From Croceicoccus bisphenolivorans (GTDB lineage: Bacteria > Pseudomonadota > Alphaproteobacteria > Sphingomonadales > Sphingomonadaceae), in NCBI RefSeq assembly GCF_001634625.1, contig NZ_LRSE01000009.1, positions 92,204-156,203 of the forward strand: DNA of 64,000 bases, written 5' to 3'. The translations under genes were made by a program, and so were the position numbers. This document shows, piece by piece, positions 47,802 to 56,775 of the stretch; the stretch's first letter is position 1; the number at the start of each line of letters is the position of its first letter. The notes under the pieces are model-generated. The model searched no databases. It was not told the DNA's origin and worked only from the letters and a program-made list of their open reading frames with translations.

Positions 47802-47960
47802 GCTTTCCGCAAAGTTGCCAAAGTGCTGCTTCCACAGACCGCCGCGACGAGATGCCGCAAGGATGCGACGAACCGCACCGTCAAATGCCCGTTCGTCCGT
47901 TGATGACGCCGTGCGCGCATCTTGCGGCAGGGCATGGCCGCTGCCAGATTGGAAGGCATC

Positions 47961-50576
47961 ATGCCCCGCGCTGCATCACACGGCAGTATCGTGAAGGCCG
48001 TGCTAGGCCCCACCAATACCGGCAAGACCCACCTCGCGGTCGAGCGGCTGTGCGCGCATTCCAGCGGCCAGATCGGCTTTCCCCTGCGTCTGCTGGCGCG
48101 AGAGATCTATGACCGCGTCGTCGCCATAAAGGGGGCCGATAACGTGGCTCTCATCACCGGCGAGGAACGGATCGATCCGCCCAACGCGCGCTGGAAACTG
48201 TGCACGGTAGAAGCGATGGACCGCGATGCCGACCTCGCCTTCGTCGCGGTGGACGAGGCGCAGCTGGGCGCAACGCCCGAACGCGGCCACGTCTTTACGG
48301 ACAGGCTGCTGAACGCACGCGGGCGGGAGGAGACGATGATCCTCGGCTCCTCCGCCCTCGCGCCGATGGTCGATGCGTTGGTGCCGGAAGCGGAAATCGT
48401 CACCCGCCCGCGCTTTTCCACGCTGAGCCATGCCGGATCGCTGAAACTGTCGCGCCTGCCGCCGCGCAGCGCGGTCGTCGCGTTCAGTGCAGAGGAAGTC
48501 TACGCCGTGGCCGAAATGCTGCGTCGCTTTCGCGGCGGCGCAGCTGTCGTCATGGGCGCATTGTCGCCGCAGACGCGCAACCGCCAGGTCGAACTGTTCC
48601 AGTCGGGAGAGGTCGACTATCTCGTGGCCACAGATGCCATCGGCATGGGCCTCAATCTCGATGTCGCGCATGTCGCCTTTGCCGGCCTTGCCAAGTTCGA
48701 CGGCCAGCGCCGCCGCCGCCTGACGATCGCCGAAATGGCCCAGATCGCGGGCCGCGCCGGCCGGCACCAGAAGGACGGCACCTTCGGCACCCTTGCCGGA
48801 GAGCGAGGGGCCGAGTTTTCCGAGGACGAGATCCACGCGATCGAGGAACATATCTTTCCGCCGATCGAAAAACTGATGTGGCGCGATGCGGAGCCGCGGC
48901 TGACATCCATCGACACGCTGATCGACGATCTGTCCGCCCCGCCCGCCGATCCCGCGCTGGCCCCTGCGCCCGAAGCCATCGATCTTGCCGTCGCCCGCAT
49001 CCTGTCAGAACGGCCTGACGTGCGGGAACGGGCAAAAGGCAAGGCGATGGTCGGCCGGTTCTGGGATGCCTGTTCGCTGCCGGATTTCCGCTCGCTTGGC
49101 GCGGAAAACCACGCGCGTTTCGTGGCGCGGTTGTGGCAGGATCTTTCGACCGGCACCGGCAGGCTGGGGCATGACTATGTCGCGGGCATGATCGCCCATC
49201 TGGATGACGCGCGCGGCGATATCGACACACTGCAGGGCCGCATCGCCGCGATCCGCAGCTGGGCCTATATCGCGCAGCGCCCCGATTGGGTACTGGACCG
49301 GGAGGACATGGCCGAACGCGCCCGCGCGGTGGAGGCGAAATTATCCGATGCGCTGCACGAGCGGCTGACCGAGCGGTTCGTCAACCGGCGCACCGCAGTG
49401 CTGATGAAGAAGATGGGAGACGCCGGATTGCTACCGGTAACGATGGGTGAAAACGGGGCCGTTCTGGTCGACGGGGAAGAGATCGGAAAGCTGGAAGGCT
49501 TCCGCTTCGATGTCGATCCGCAGGCGCGGCTGGAAACGCGAAGGCTGCTGCTTGCCGCGGCGGAGAAACACTTGCCGGTGCTGCTGAACGCGCGCGCCGA
49601 TGCACTGCTGGCCGATGCGAACGGACCAAGGGAAGAGCCGGGGGACGAAGCGCTGACATGGGCTGACGACACGATCGTCTGGCAAGGCCACATCGTCGCC
49701 CGGCTACAGGCAGGCCGCAAGGTGCTCGACCCGCAGATCCGGCTGGAACCCGGCCTTGCCGCGCTGCCCGCGCCATTGCGCGAAAAACTGGGCAAGGCGC
49801 TGCAGGAATGGCTGACCCGCACGATCGCCGCGCGCCTGAAACCGATGGTGCGGATCGACGAGGCGGCACAGGACAGCGAGGGCGGGCCCGACCTTCGCGC
49901 CCTGCTGATCGCCCTGCACGATGCGGGCGGCGCGCTGCCACGGCGCGATTCGCGTGTCGAGGAACTCGATCCGGCCCAGCGGCAGCGCCTGCGCAAGCTG
50001 GGCGTACAAGTCGGCGCGATCGATATCTTCATGCCCGCAATGGCACGCGCAGCAACTCTGGCGGACTGGGCAGCACTTGCATGGCTTGGTGACAGGGGCG
50101 CAAAGCCGCTGGCAAGCGAGCTTTCCGCCACCCTTCCGGCCAAGGGGCGTCCTCCCGCTTTCTACCGCCGTGTCGGGCAGCAATTCGTGCGCATCGATCT
50201 GGCCGAGCGCCTGCTCCACGCCGCGCACCAGCGGCGCGCTCGCTGGGCCGGGGGTGCACCGCGCCGGCGCCAACGCGGCGACACGCCGCCGCCCCGCTTC
50301 GCGCTCGATCCGACGTTGGCGCTATCCATGGGCCTGTCGACGCAGACGTTCGCCGAGTTGCTGCGCCAGGCCGGTTTCACGGCGACTGCCCCGCGCCCCC
50401 TGACCGAGGGGCAGTTCGGCCCGCCCGAACCCCCGCTGTGGCAATGGCGTCCACGGCGCAGCGGCCCACCCGCGGAACGGCGCAAGCCCGAAAACCGGAA
50501 CCCCGCACGCGGCAAACCCGCACCCACCGTGGCAGAGGGCAATCCCTTCGCCGGTCTTGCCGAGCTGATCCGGTGA
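47961..50576 (+). CDS. SUV3-like DExH RNA/DNA helicase
   Basis: This is an 871-residue helicase of the mitochondrial SUV3/MgpS type. Walker A is GPTNTGKTHLAV, motif II DEAQ, and motif VI region QIAGRAGRHQKDGTF. The second RecA domain is seen as DAIGMGLNLDVAHVAF. The C-terminal half (about 300-870) is long, basic and helical, ending in a low-complexity Pro/Arg tail. It is coupled to the S4 protein downstream by a GTGA overlap. The function is likely RNA processing, by family. The ATG after GGAAGG is preferred; an in-frame ATG nine codons upstream is possible. Confidence 0.9.
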   Translation: MPRAASHGSIVKAVLGPTNTGKTHLAVERLCAHSSGQIGFPLRLLAREIYDRVVAIKGADNVALITGEERIDPPNARWKLCTVEAMDRDADLAFVAVDEAQLGATPERGHVFTDRLLNARGREETMILGSSALAPMVDALVPEAEIVTRPRFSTLSHAGSLKLSRLPPRSAVVAFSAEEVYAVAEMLRRFRGGAAVVMGALSPQTRNRQVELFQSGEVDYLVATDAIGMGLNLDVAHVAFAGLAKFDGQRRRRLTIAEMAQIAGRAGRHQKDGTFGTLAGERGAEFSEDEIHAIEEHIFPPIEKLMWRDAEPRLTSIDTLIDDLSAPPADPALAPAPEAIDLAVARILSERPDVRERAKGKAMVGRFWDACSLPDFRSLGAENHARFVARLWQDLSTGTGRLGHDYVAGMIAHLDDARGDIDTLQGRIAAIRSWAYIAQRPDWVLDREDMAERARAVEAKLSDALHERLTERFVNRRTAVLMKKMGDAGLLPVTMGENGAVLVDGEEIGKLEGFRFDVDPQARLETRRLLLAAAEKHLPVLLNARADALLADANGPREEPGDEALTWADDTIVWQGHIVARLQAGRKVLDPQIRLEPGLAALPAPLREKLGKALQEWLTRTIAARLKPMVRIDEAAQDSEGGPDLRALLIALHDAGGALPRRDSRVEELDPAQRQRLRKLGVQVGAIDIFMPAMARAATLADWAALAWLGDRGAKPLASELSATLPAKGRPPAFYRRVGQQFVRIDLAERLLHAAHQRRARWAGGAPRRRQRGDTPPPRFALDPTLALSMGLSTQTFAELLRQAGFTATAPRPLTEGQFGPPEPPLWQWRPRRSGPPAERRKPENRNPARGKPAPTVAEGNPFAGLAELIR

Positions 50577-50875
50577 AGCCGGGCAGCGGCCCGCAAGCCG
50601 GTCCGCGCCCGATGCAGCGCATCGACCGCGTCTTGTGGATGCTGCGCCTGACGCCCACACGCGGCGCGGCACAGGCGCTGGTCGGTGAAGGACATGTGCG
50701 CGTGAACGGGCGGCGCGTGGTGCGCTGCGCGCAGCCGGTGGGCGCTGGCGATGTCGTGACGATGCCGCACGGACACGGCGTGCGCGTGGTGCGAATGCTG
50801 GCCCTGCCCGTCCGTCGCGGCCCTGCGGAAGAGGCGCGACGGCTCTACGAGGAAATTGAGAGTGTTTCGCATTAA
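50573..50875 (+). CDS. S4-domain RNA-binding protein
   Basis: This is a 100-residue protein with an S4 RNA-binding domain (QRIDRVLWMLRLTPTRGAAQALVGEGHVRVNGRRV). It resembles the small heat-shock protein 15 family (HslR), which recycles 50S subunits carrying nascent chains; this is inferred from the fold. GTG start overlapping the helicase TGA is favoured; an ATG 39 bases later is possible. Coupling with the SUV3-like helicase points to an RNA role. Confidence 0.85.
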   Translation: MKPGSGPQAGPRPMQRIDRVLWMLRLTPTRGAAQALVGEGHVRVNGRRVVRCAQPVGAGDVVTMPHGHGVRVVRMLALPVRRGPAEEARRLYEEIESVSH

Positions 50876-50978
50876 GCCCGCATGGCTTGACGAAGCAATT
50901 CAGCGTGCATAGTCGCCAAAGCACGGCCCGGCGCGCATGGTCTTTTTGCGCCGGCACGAGAAGGAAAGTTCACGCGCC

Positions 50979-51317
50979 ATGACCTACGTCGTCACCGATG
51001 CCTGCATCAAATGCAAATACATGGACTGCGTTGAGGTTTGCCCCGTCGACTGCTTCTACGAAGGCGATAACATGCTGGTGATCAATCCCAGCGAGTGCAT
51101 CGACTGCGGCGTCTGCGAACCGGAATGCCCGGCCGAAGCCATTCTGCCCGACACCGAAAGCGGCCTTGAACAGTGGCTGGAACTGAACACCAAGTATTCG
51201 GCGGAATGGCCGAACATCACGGTGAAGCGCGAATCTCCCGCCGATGCCGACGAGCACAAGGGCGAAGAGGGCAAGTTCGACAAGTACTTCTCGGCAGAGC
51301 CGGGCGAAGGCGACTAA
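50979..51317 (+). CDS. fdxA: Ferredoxin FdxA (7Fe-8S type)
   Basis: This is a 112-residue bacterial ferredoxin with [3Fe-4S] and [4Fe-4S] motifs: [26 protein letters not shown] and [18 protein letters not shown]-terminal helical extension and acidic tail ([19 protein letters not shown]) is the usual FdxA form. It is an electron carrier of unknown partner. It is followed by a 306-base gap to carD. Confidence 0.95.
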   Translation: MTYVVTDACIKCKYMDCVEVCPVDCFYEGDNMLVINPSECIDCGVCEPECPAEAILPDTESGLEQWLELNTKYSAEWPNITVKRESPADADEHKGEEGKFDKYFSAEPGEGD

Positions 51318-51623
51318 GCCCTTATCATCGCTGATGATTTTGCTGCATCGCGGCATGGCGCGACGCGCCGTGCCTTGATTGCGCCTGCCTATTGCGAACG
51401 GCAGCAGGAAGGATTCGCATTTTCCGTCAAATTGTGGTAAAACTTCTGTCGAACCGGTGGGTGATGTGCCCTCGGTGCGTCAGGAAAGGCGTTTTTCCCG
51501 TCAGGCATAATTCGGATCCGGCCGGGCTTTTCGGCAGGTGAAAATGACTGCCGCGCAGATCGACCGGTCCCTCCCGGTTGCGATGCAACATGCGGGGAAG
51601 TTCGGCCATAGAAAGGACAATGC
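51318..51623. other. Leader/intergenic gap upstream of carD
   Basis: A 306-base gap with a GC-rich imperfect hairpin (GGCATGGCGCG with CGCGCCGTGCC, 51352-51374), possibly the fdxA terminator, and a small ATCATC/GATGAT hairpin before it. The rest probably carries the carD promoter and leader; I could not fix a -35/-10 pair. Confidence 0.45.
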
Positions 51624-52151
51624 ATGACTGCCAAGGCTCCTGCCTTCGACGTCGGAGACTATGTCGTTTACCCCAAGCACGGCGTTGGCCGCGTGATCGA
51701 GCTGCAAAGCCAGGAAATCGCCGGCATGCAGCTTGAACTCTACGTTCTCCGTTTCGAGAAAGAACGGATGACCCTTCGCGTGCCCATGAACAAGATCGAA
51801 TCGATCGGCATGCGCAAGCTGTCTTCGGACAAGACGCTGCGCGAGGCGATGGACGTTTTGAAGTCCAAGCCGAAGGTGAAGCGCACCATGTGGTCGCGCC
51901 GCGCGCAGGAATACGAAGCGAAGATCAATTCGGGCGACCTCGTGTCGATCGCCGAAGTGACCCGCGACCTGTTCCGCGCCGACGACCAGCCGGAACAGTC
52001 CTATTCCGAACGCCAGATCTTCGAGGCAGCTTCCAGCCGCCTCGCCCGTGAACTGGCCGCGATGGAAAAGACGGACGAACCGTCGGCACTCGCCAAGATC
52101 CTCGAGATCCTGAACGAGTATGCCCCCAAGTACTACGAGCAGACTGCCTGA
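51624..52151 (+). CDS. carD: CarD-family transcription regulator
   Basis: This is a 175-residue CarD/CdnL protein that binds RNA polymerase beta through its N-terminal Tudor-like domain (FDVGDYVVYPKHGVGRV) and stabilises open complexes at rRNA and other promoters through its C-terminal helical domain. Family conserved residues are intact. A strong terminator follows the gene. Confidence 0.95.
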   Translation: MTAKAPAFDVGDYVVYPKHGVGRVIELQSQEIAGMQLELYVLRFEKERMTLRVPMNKIESIGMRKLSSDKTLREAMDVLKSKPKVKRTMWSRRAQEYEAKINSGDLVSIAEVTRDLFRADDQPEQSYSERQIFEAASSRLARELAAMEKTDEPSALAKILEILNEYAPKYYEQTA

Positions 52152-52180
52152 GCCCCCAAATCAGGCATGACTCGCACGAG

Positions 52181-52211
52181 AGAGGCCGTCGGGAAACCGG
52201 CGGCCTCTTTT
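52181..52211 (+). terminator. carD terminator
   Basis: A 12-bp stem with one G-T wobble (AGAGGCCGTCGG with CCGGCGGCCTCT) is closed by a GAAA tetraloop and followed by TTT. This is a textbook intrinsic terminator. Confidence 0.92.
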
Positions 52212-52284
52212 GTTCAGGCCCCCTCTCCCGCACTACATGCCGCTCATCGACCGCTCTTGACGGTTGATCGATAGGGCACGGTTC

Positions 52285-52327
52285 TTGCCCGGCACAGCGC
52301 ATTACTGTATTACGTCGTTAATACAGT
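52285..52327 (+). promoter_or_regulatory. Promoter with overlapping operator-like dyad
   Basis: TTGCCC (52285-52290), a 17-base spacer and TATTAC (52308-52313) form a plausible sigma-70 promoter. Across the -10 sits a dyad, ACTGTATTA (52304-52312) with TAATACAGT (52319-52327), arms of nine bases and a 6-base spacer. A regulator bound there would shut the DUF2807 gene. The regulator is not encoded beside it and its family is unknown. Confidence 0.6.
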
Positions 52328-52340
52328 TGGAGAGCAAGCC

Positions 52341-53090
52341 ATGTCGTTCCACATCAAGCTGCCCGGCCTTGCCAAGGCTATCGGGATCGCAGCCGGAGCC
52401 ATGCTGGCCGGTACTGTCGCGGCCTGCGATGCCGAGAACATCTCGTTCGGCGACAAGAAAGGCGTGCCGCTTTCCGAACTCGACATGTCAGGTGATGCGC
52501 CCACCGCGATTGCCCTGATGGGCCCCGACACGGTGAAACTGAGCGAGGGCGACAAGCTGGCAATAGAGATCGAAGGGTCCGACGAGATGATCGCCGCCAT
52601 GCGTTTCGCGCTCGATGGCGATACGCTCGGCATCCTGCGCAGCAGGAGCGCACCCGATGGCGAGCGGGCGATCGTGCTGGTCACGATGCCTGCCCCCGAA
52701 TCCATCGTGATCGCAGGATCAGGCACTGTCGAGAGCGCATCGCTTGCCAAGAAGGCGGACATCACCGTCACCGGCAGCGGTTCCGCCGTCAGCAAGGCGA
52801 TCGACACAGAAGAGCTGGAAGTGAACATCATCGGCTCCGGCTCCTTTACCGGCGCGGGCCGGACGGGTGATCTGGAGCTGTCTATCGCCGGCAGCGGTTC
52901 CGCGCCGATGAAGGACCTGACGGCGGACAAGGCGGAAGTGAACATCGCCGGATCGGGCGAAGGCGCATTCCGTTCCGACGGCAGGGTCGAGGCCAATATC
53001 ATGGGTTCGGGCACCGTGCGCGTCTTCGGCCGTGCCAAATGCGAAGTGCAAGCCATGGGTTCAGGCAAACTGGTCTGCGAGGAGGGCTGA
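52341..53090 (+). CDS. DUF2807 (head GIN domain) putative lipoprotein
   Basis: This is a 249-residue exported protein with a signal ending in GTVAACDAEN, a lipobox-like Cys. The rest shows a repeating pattern in which a GSG or similar turn recurs about every 20-22 residues (AGSGTVESASL, TGSGSAVSKAI, IGSGSFTGAGR, AGSGSAPMKDL, AGSGEGAF, MGSGTVRVF), as in DUF2807 beta-helix proteins. The function is unknown, possibly adhesion or envelope-related. It sits behind a promoter with a dyad. A second small lipoprotein follows 86 bases downstream. Confidence 0.85.
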   Translation: MSFHIKLPGLAKAIGIAAGAMLAGTVAACDAENISFGDKKGVPLSELDMSGDAPTAIALMGPDTVKLSEGDKLAIEIEGSDEMIAAMRFALDGDTLGILRSRSAPDGERAIVLVTMPAPESIVIAGSGTVESASLAKKADITVTGSGSAVSKAIDTEELEVNIIGSGSFTGAGRTGDLELSIAGSGSAPMKDLTADKAEVNIAGSGEGAFRSDGRVEANIMGSGTVRVFGRAKCEVQAMGSGKLVCEEG

Positions 53091-53176
53091 CGGGCGGTTC
53101 GTGCGCACCGGTTAACCCGCCTGCCATATGCGGGGTGCTATCCGGTTCACGGGATCGAACGTGGACGAGGATACTG

Positions 53177-53512
53177 ATGCGACGCACTTTGCCATTACCG
53201 GCCGCCTGCCTTGCTATTGCCGCCAGCTTGACCCTTGGCGGTTGCATCGCAAAGACGGCATTGGATGTCGCGACGGCCCCCGTCCGCATGACAGGCAAGG
53301 CCGTGGATCTGGCCACGACCAGCCAGTCGGAAGCGGACGAGAAACGCGGGCGGGAAATCCGCAAGCGCGAGGAACGGCTTGGCAAGCTCGACCGCCGCTA
53401 CCGCGATGAAATCGATCGTTGCGACAATGGCGATGCGGCATCCTGCGCCGCCGCGCGGGCAACCTACGCCGAAATCCAGGCGATCCTGCCCACAGTTCCG
53501 GTCGAATCGTAG
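53177..53512 (+). CDS. Small hypothetical lipoprotein
   Basis: This is a 111-residue lipoprotein with a lipobox LTLGGC after a short signal (LPLPAACLAIAAS). The mature part is highly charged and helical (SEADEKRGREIRKREERLGKLDRRYRDEID), perhaps a coiled coil, with two later cysteines. GAGG lies six bases ahead of the ATG. The function is unknown. It is convergent with the Sua5-type gene, whose end lies six bases away. Confidence 0.75.
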   Translation: MRRTLPLPAACLAIAASLTLGGCIAKTALDVATAPVRMTGKAVDLATTSQSEADEKRGREIRKREERLGKLDRRYRDEIDRCDNGDAASCAAARATYAEIQAILPTVPVES

Positions 53513-53518
53513 CGGTGT

Positions 53519-54478
53519 TCAGGCTGCGGCGCGACGTAGCCTGTCGGCAATCGCTTCCCCGATCCCGTCCCTGGGCAGGGGAACGACCGCGATCCGTTCC
53601 TGCGGTGCCGCCGCCGCGGCATGGAGCGCGGAATAAAGCCGCGACGCAGCCGCGTTCAGATCACCCTCCGGCGACAGGTTGAAGTGCCCGTCATCGCTTC
53701 CGAACCCGATACGGAACTCCCCTTCCCGTTCATCCGCCGCGTCCAACCGAACCGGCTTTCCCGGCGCGTAGTGGCTGGCCAGTTGTCCCGGTGCCTCGAT
53801 CCCGTCCGTGTCCCCGCAAAGCGGCGGGCCAAGCACGGCGGCAACCTGCTCCTCCGTCACCGGCCCCGGGCGCAGCACCTGCCAGCCTGACGGGCGAAGC
53901 GCCACGATGGTCGATTCAAGGCCCCGTTGGGTATGCCCGCCATCCAGAACCAGTTCGATCCGGCCTGCAAGCGATGCTGCCACATGCGCGGCGCTGGTCG
54001 GGCTGACCGCACCGCTGCGATTGGCCGATGGGGCCGCCAGCGGAAATCCGCAGCGGCGCAGCACCTCCCGCATCACCGGATGGGCCGGCATCCGCACCGC
54101 CACGGTCGGCAACCCCGCCGTCACGGCAGAGGCCAGCCCCGAATCCGCGCGCAGCGGCAGCACCAGCGTCAATGCACCCGGCCAGAACGCATTGGCCAGT
54201 GCGCGCACGCGTTCGTCCGGCACGGCAATGCGTTCCAGCGCGGCATAGTCCGGTACATGCACGATTAGCGGGTTGAAATCGGGCCGCCCCTTGGCGCGAT
54301 AGATCGCCGCAACGGCCCCGGCATCGTCGGCACGGGCGGCAAGGCCGTAGACGGTCTCCGTCGGCAGGGCCACCGGCACGCCTTCGCGCAACAGGGTGAC
54401 CGCACCGGCAAGCCCGCTCTCGTCAGCTTGCGCGATACGCGGCATCGGGCCTTCGTTGCGGGCGGTGGCTTCGTTCAT
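53519..54478 (-). CDS. L-threonylcarbamoyladenylate synthase (Sua5-type)
   Basis: This is a 319-residue enzyme making the first intermediate of the tRNA t6A modification. The YrdC domain carries PTETVYGLAARADD, KGRPDFNPLIVHV and PSANRSGAVSPTSA. The C-terminal Sua5 domain (about 210-319) is present, unlike the short TsaC form. An in-frame internal Met at residue 12 is an alternative start. It is divergent from the DUF815 gene with a 52-base gap. Confidence 0.93.
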   Translation of the reverse strand: MNEATARNEGPMPRIAQADESGLAGAVTLLREGVPVALPTETVYGLAARADDAGAVAAIYRAKGRPDFNPLIVHVPDYAALERIAVPDERVRALANAFWPGALTLVLPLRADSGLASAVTAGLPTVAVRMPAHPVMREVLRRCGFPLAAPSANRSGAVSPTSAAHVAASLAGRIELVLDGGHTQRGLESTIVALRPSGWQVLRPGPVTEEQVAAVLGPPLCGDTDGIEAPGQLASHYAPGKPVRLDAADEREGEFRIGFGSDDGHFNLSPEGDLNAAASRLYSALHAAAAAPQERIAVVPLPRDGIGEAIADRLRRAAA

Positions 54479-54530
54479 GCGCTGTCGCTATAGCCGGCGG
54501 GCAATTCGGGCAAGAAGGACCGGCAAAAAC

Positions 54531-55361
54531 GTGATCGACACCAGCAACGATACCCTTGCCCGCATCGCCGACGCGCTGGACCGGATTGCCCCGCCCCGTT
54601 CGGCCCCCACCGATCTTCACGCCGCGCCCGCCTATGGCTGGGACGGCAGATCGCTTGCCGCCATTCCCGAAATCGTGGCCCCGCCCCTTTCCCTGCTGCG
54701 CGGGATCGACCGGCAACGCGACACCGTGGCCGACAATGTCGCCCGCCACGCCGCGGGCGCGGACGCGCATGACATGTTGCTGTGGGGATCACGCGGCATG
54801 GGCAAGTCGGCGCTCGTCCGCGCCTCTGTCGTGGCCGCTGCGGGTGATTCCGGCCGCATTGCACTGGTTCAGGCGGCAGGGGATGCCCTTGCTACCCTTC
54901 CGGCGCTGATGGCGCTGCTGCGGGGTTGCGAGCGGCGCTTCCTGCTGTTCATCGATGATATGGGTTTTGGCGCAGGGCAGGAAAGCGAAGCGCGCGTCCT
55001 GCGATCTCTGCTCGAAGGGGGCGTATCCCCTCGCCCCGCCAATGTGCGGATTGCCGTCACCTCCAACCGGCGCGCCATCCTTGCCCGGCATATGTCGGAA
55101 CAGGATGACCCGATCAATCCGCGCGATTCGGTTGACGATTCGCTGGCGCTGGCAGACCGCTTCGGCCTGTCGGTGGGCTTCCACGCCTGCAGCCAGGACG
55201 ATTACCTCGCCATCATCGCCGCCTATGCCGGGCAATACGGGCTGGAGTGGGAGGAAGCCGACGCGCTCGAGTGGTCGAAGCGTCGCGGCGCGCGATCGGG
55301 CCGCGTCGCCCGCCACTACATCACGGAACTGGCGGGCCGGGCCGGTCGCTCTCTCGACTAG
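54531..55361 (+). CDS. DUF815 AAA+ ATPase
   Basis: This is a 276-residue P-loop ATPase of the DUF815 group. Walker A is WGSRGMGKSALVRA; Walker B LLFIDDMGF; and sensor-like AVTSNRRAI. The C-terminal portion includes DRFGLSVGFHACSQDDYLAIIAAYA. The role is unknown. GTG start with AAGGA 11 bases upstream is the best of several in-frame starts. It is followed by a convergent sugar dehydrogenase gene. Confidence 0.85.
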   Translation: MIDTSNDTLARIADALDRIAPPRSAPTDLHAAPAYGWDGRSLAAIPEIVAPPLSLLRGIDRQRDTVADNVARHAAGADAHDMLLWGSRGMGKSALVRASVVAAAGDSGRIALVQAAGDALATLPALMALLRGCERRFLLFIDDMGFGAGQESEARVLRSLLEGGVSPRPANVRIAVTSNRRAILARHMSEQDDPINPRDSVDDSLALADRFGLSVGFHACSQDDYLAIIAAYAGQYGLEWEEADALEWSKRRGARSGRVARHYITELAGRAGRSLD

Positions 55362-55370
55362 CCGCAGCGA

Positions 55371-56705
55371 TCAGGGTGCAGTCACCCGCCAAATGATGCC
55401 GCCGGTATCGTCACTGACCAGCAGGGCGCCGGTCTGGTCCCACGCCAGCATCGTCGGGCGGCCATGCGCATCGTCGTTCCCGTCCAGGAAACCGGTCAGC
55501 ACCGGCACCGGCAACTGTTCCAGCGGATTGCCGCGATCGTCGAAGCCGACGAAGACGACATCGTAACCGGAAACCGGCTTGCGGTTCCACGAACCGTGCC
55601 GCGCCACGAATGCACCACTGGCGAATTTCTCGCCCAACTTGCCGCCATCGGCGAATACCAGCCCCAGCGGCGCGACATGCGCGCCCAGCGAATATTCGGG
55701 ATACCGCACGTATTCCTGCAGGTACTGCGGCATCGGCGCTTCCACGCGCCCGTCATATTCAAAGCGCCAGTAGATCCACGGCCAGCCGTAGTGCACGCCG
55801 ATCGGCACGTTGGTCAGGTAATCGGGCGGCCCGTCCGAACCCATCATGTCCCGCTCGTTCACCGTGGTCCACAGCTCGCCACTGTCGGGGTTGAAGGCAA
55901 GGCCGGTGGGGTTGCGGATGCCCGATCCGTACAGGCGGTGCGTGCCGCTCGCGATGTCGAATTCATGGATCGCGGCGCGGCCCGCTTCCTTGTCCATGCC
56001 GCTTTCGCCGATGTTCGATGCCGAACCGACGCTGATATAGAGATGCTCTTCATCGGGGCTGAGCACGATATTGCGCGCCCAGTGACCGCCGCCGCCTGGC
56101 AAGTCCATCAGCTTCGTCGCTTCCGCCTCGATCTTCACCTGCCCCGGCTCGAACGGGAAAGAGACCAGCGCATCGGTATTGGCGACGTAGAGTTTGCCAT
56201 CATGCGCCACCATGCCGAACGGCGAATTCAGCCCCGAAAGCAGGACACTGCGGGTTTCGGCAACGCCGTCGCCATCCCCGTCACGCAAAAGGATGATGCG
56301 ATTGGCAGACGGGACGCCCGCACCCACCTTGTCCATCATCCATTCCATGATCTTTCCGGTCAGGCCGTTTGCTTCGCGCGGGGGGGAATTGGTTTCCGCC
56401 ACCAGCACATCGCCGTTTTCCAGCGTGAGCATTGCCCGCGGATGATCCAGCCCCGTCGCAAAGCGGGCGACCTGCAACCCGTCTGCCGCAACCGGCGTCG
56501 CCCCATCCGGCCAGCCGCTGGCGCCCAGCAGCTTGACCGTGGGCACCTTTTCATAGTTCGGCTCGGCAATCACGGGATCGGTGCCGGATACCGCATCCAG
56601 CGTCATTTCCGCCGGATTGCCGTGAATGAAATAGATGGCGATCCCAGCAAGGATGAGGACGACCATCCCGACGGCGATAAGCGTGTTGCGCAATTTCGAA
56701 GACAT
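55371..56705 (-). CDS. PQQ-dependent aldose/sorbosone dehydrogenase-like protein
   Basis: This is a 444-residue membrane-anchored beta-propeller protein of the GSDH (soluble glucose/sorbosone dehydrogenase) family. An N-terminal anchor (TLIAVGMVVLILAGIAIYFI) precedes propeller strands including GGGGHWARNIVLSPDEEHLYIS, GSGIRNPTGLAFNPDSGELWTT and HGSWNRKPVSGYDVV. The family uses PQQ and Ca2+ and reduces an electron acceptor in the periplasm; no PQQ synthesis genes are in the window. Confidence 0.87.
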   Translation of the reverse strand: MSSKLRNTLIAVGMVVLILAGIAIYFIHGNPAEMTLDAVSGTDPVIAEPNYEKVPTVKLLGASGWPDGATPVAADGLQVARFATGLDHPRAMLTLENGDVLVAETNSPPREANGLTGKIMEWMMDKVGAGVPSANRIILLRDGDGDGVAETRSVLLSGLNSPFGMVAHDGKLYVANTDALVSFPFEPGQVKIEAEATKLMDLPGGGGHWARNIVLSPDEEHLYISVGSASNIGESGMDKEAGRAAIHEFDIASGTHRLYGSGIRNPTGLAFNPDSGELWTTVNERDMMGSDGPPDYLTNVPIGVHYGWPWIYWRFEYDGRVEAPMPQYLQEYVRYPEYSLGAHVAPLGLVFADGGKLGEKFASGAFVARHGSWNRKPVSGYDVVFVGFDDRGNPLEQLPVPVLTGFLDGNDDAHGRPTMLAWDQTGALLVSDDTGGIIWRVTAP

Positions 56706-56775
56706 GCCCGCTAGATAGGCGGCACGCGCAATGCGGGCAATGGCGCATCTGGCGATGGGCCGCTAAGGCGGCGAA

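Noticed and set aside
46281..47903. Long open frame antisense to the M23 peptidase gene
   Set aside because: Composition is Arg/His/Gln/Val-rich in the way of shadow frames, with no start signal and no motifs.
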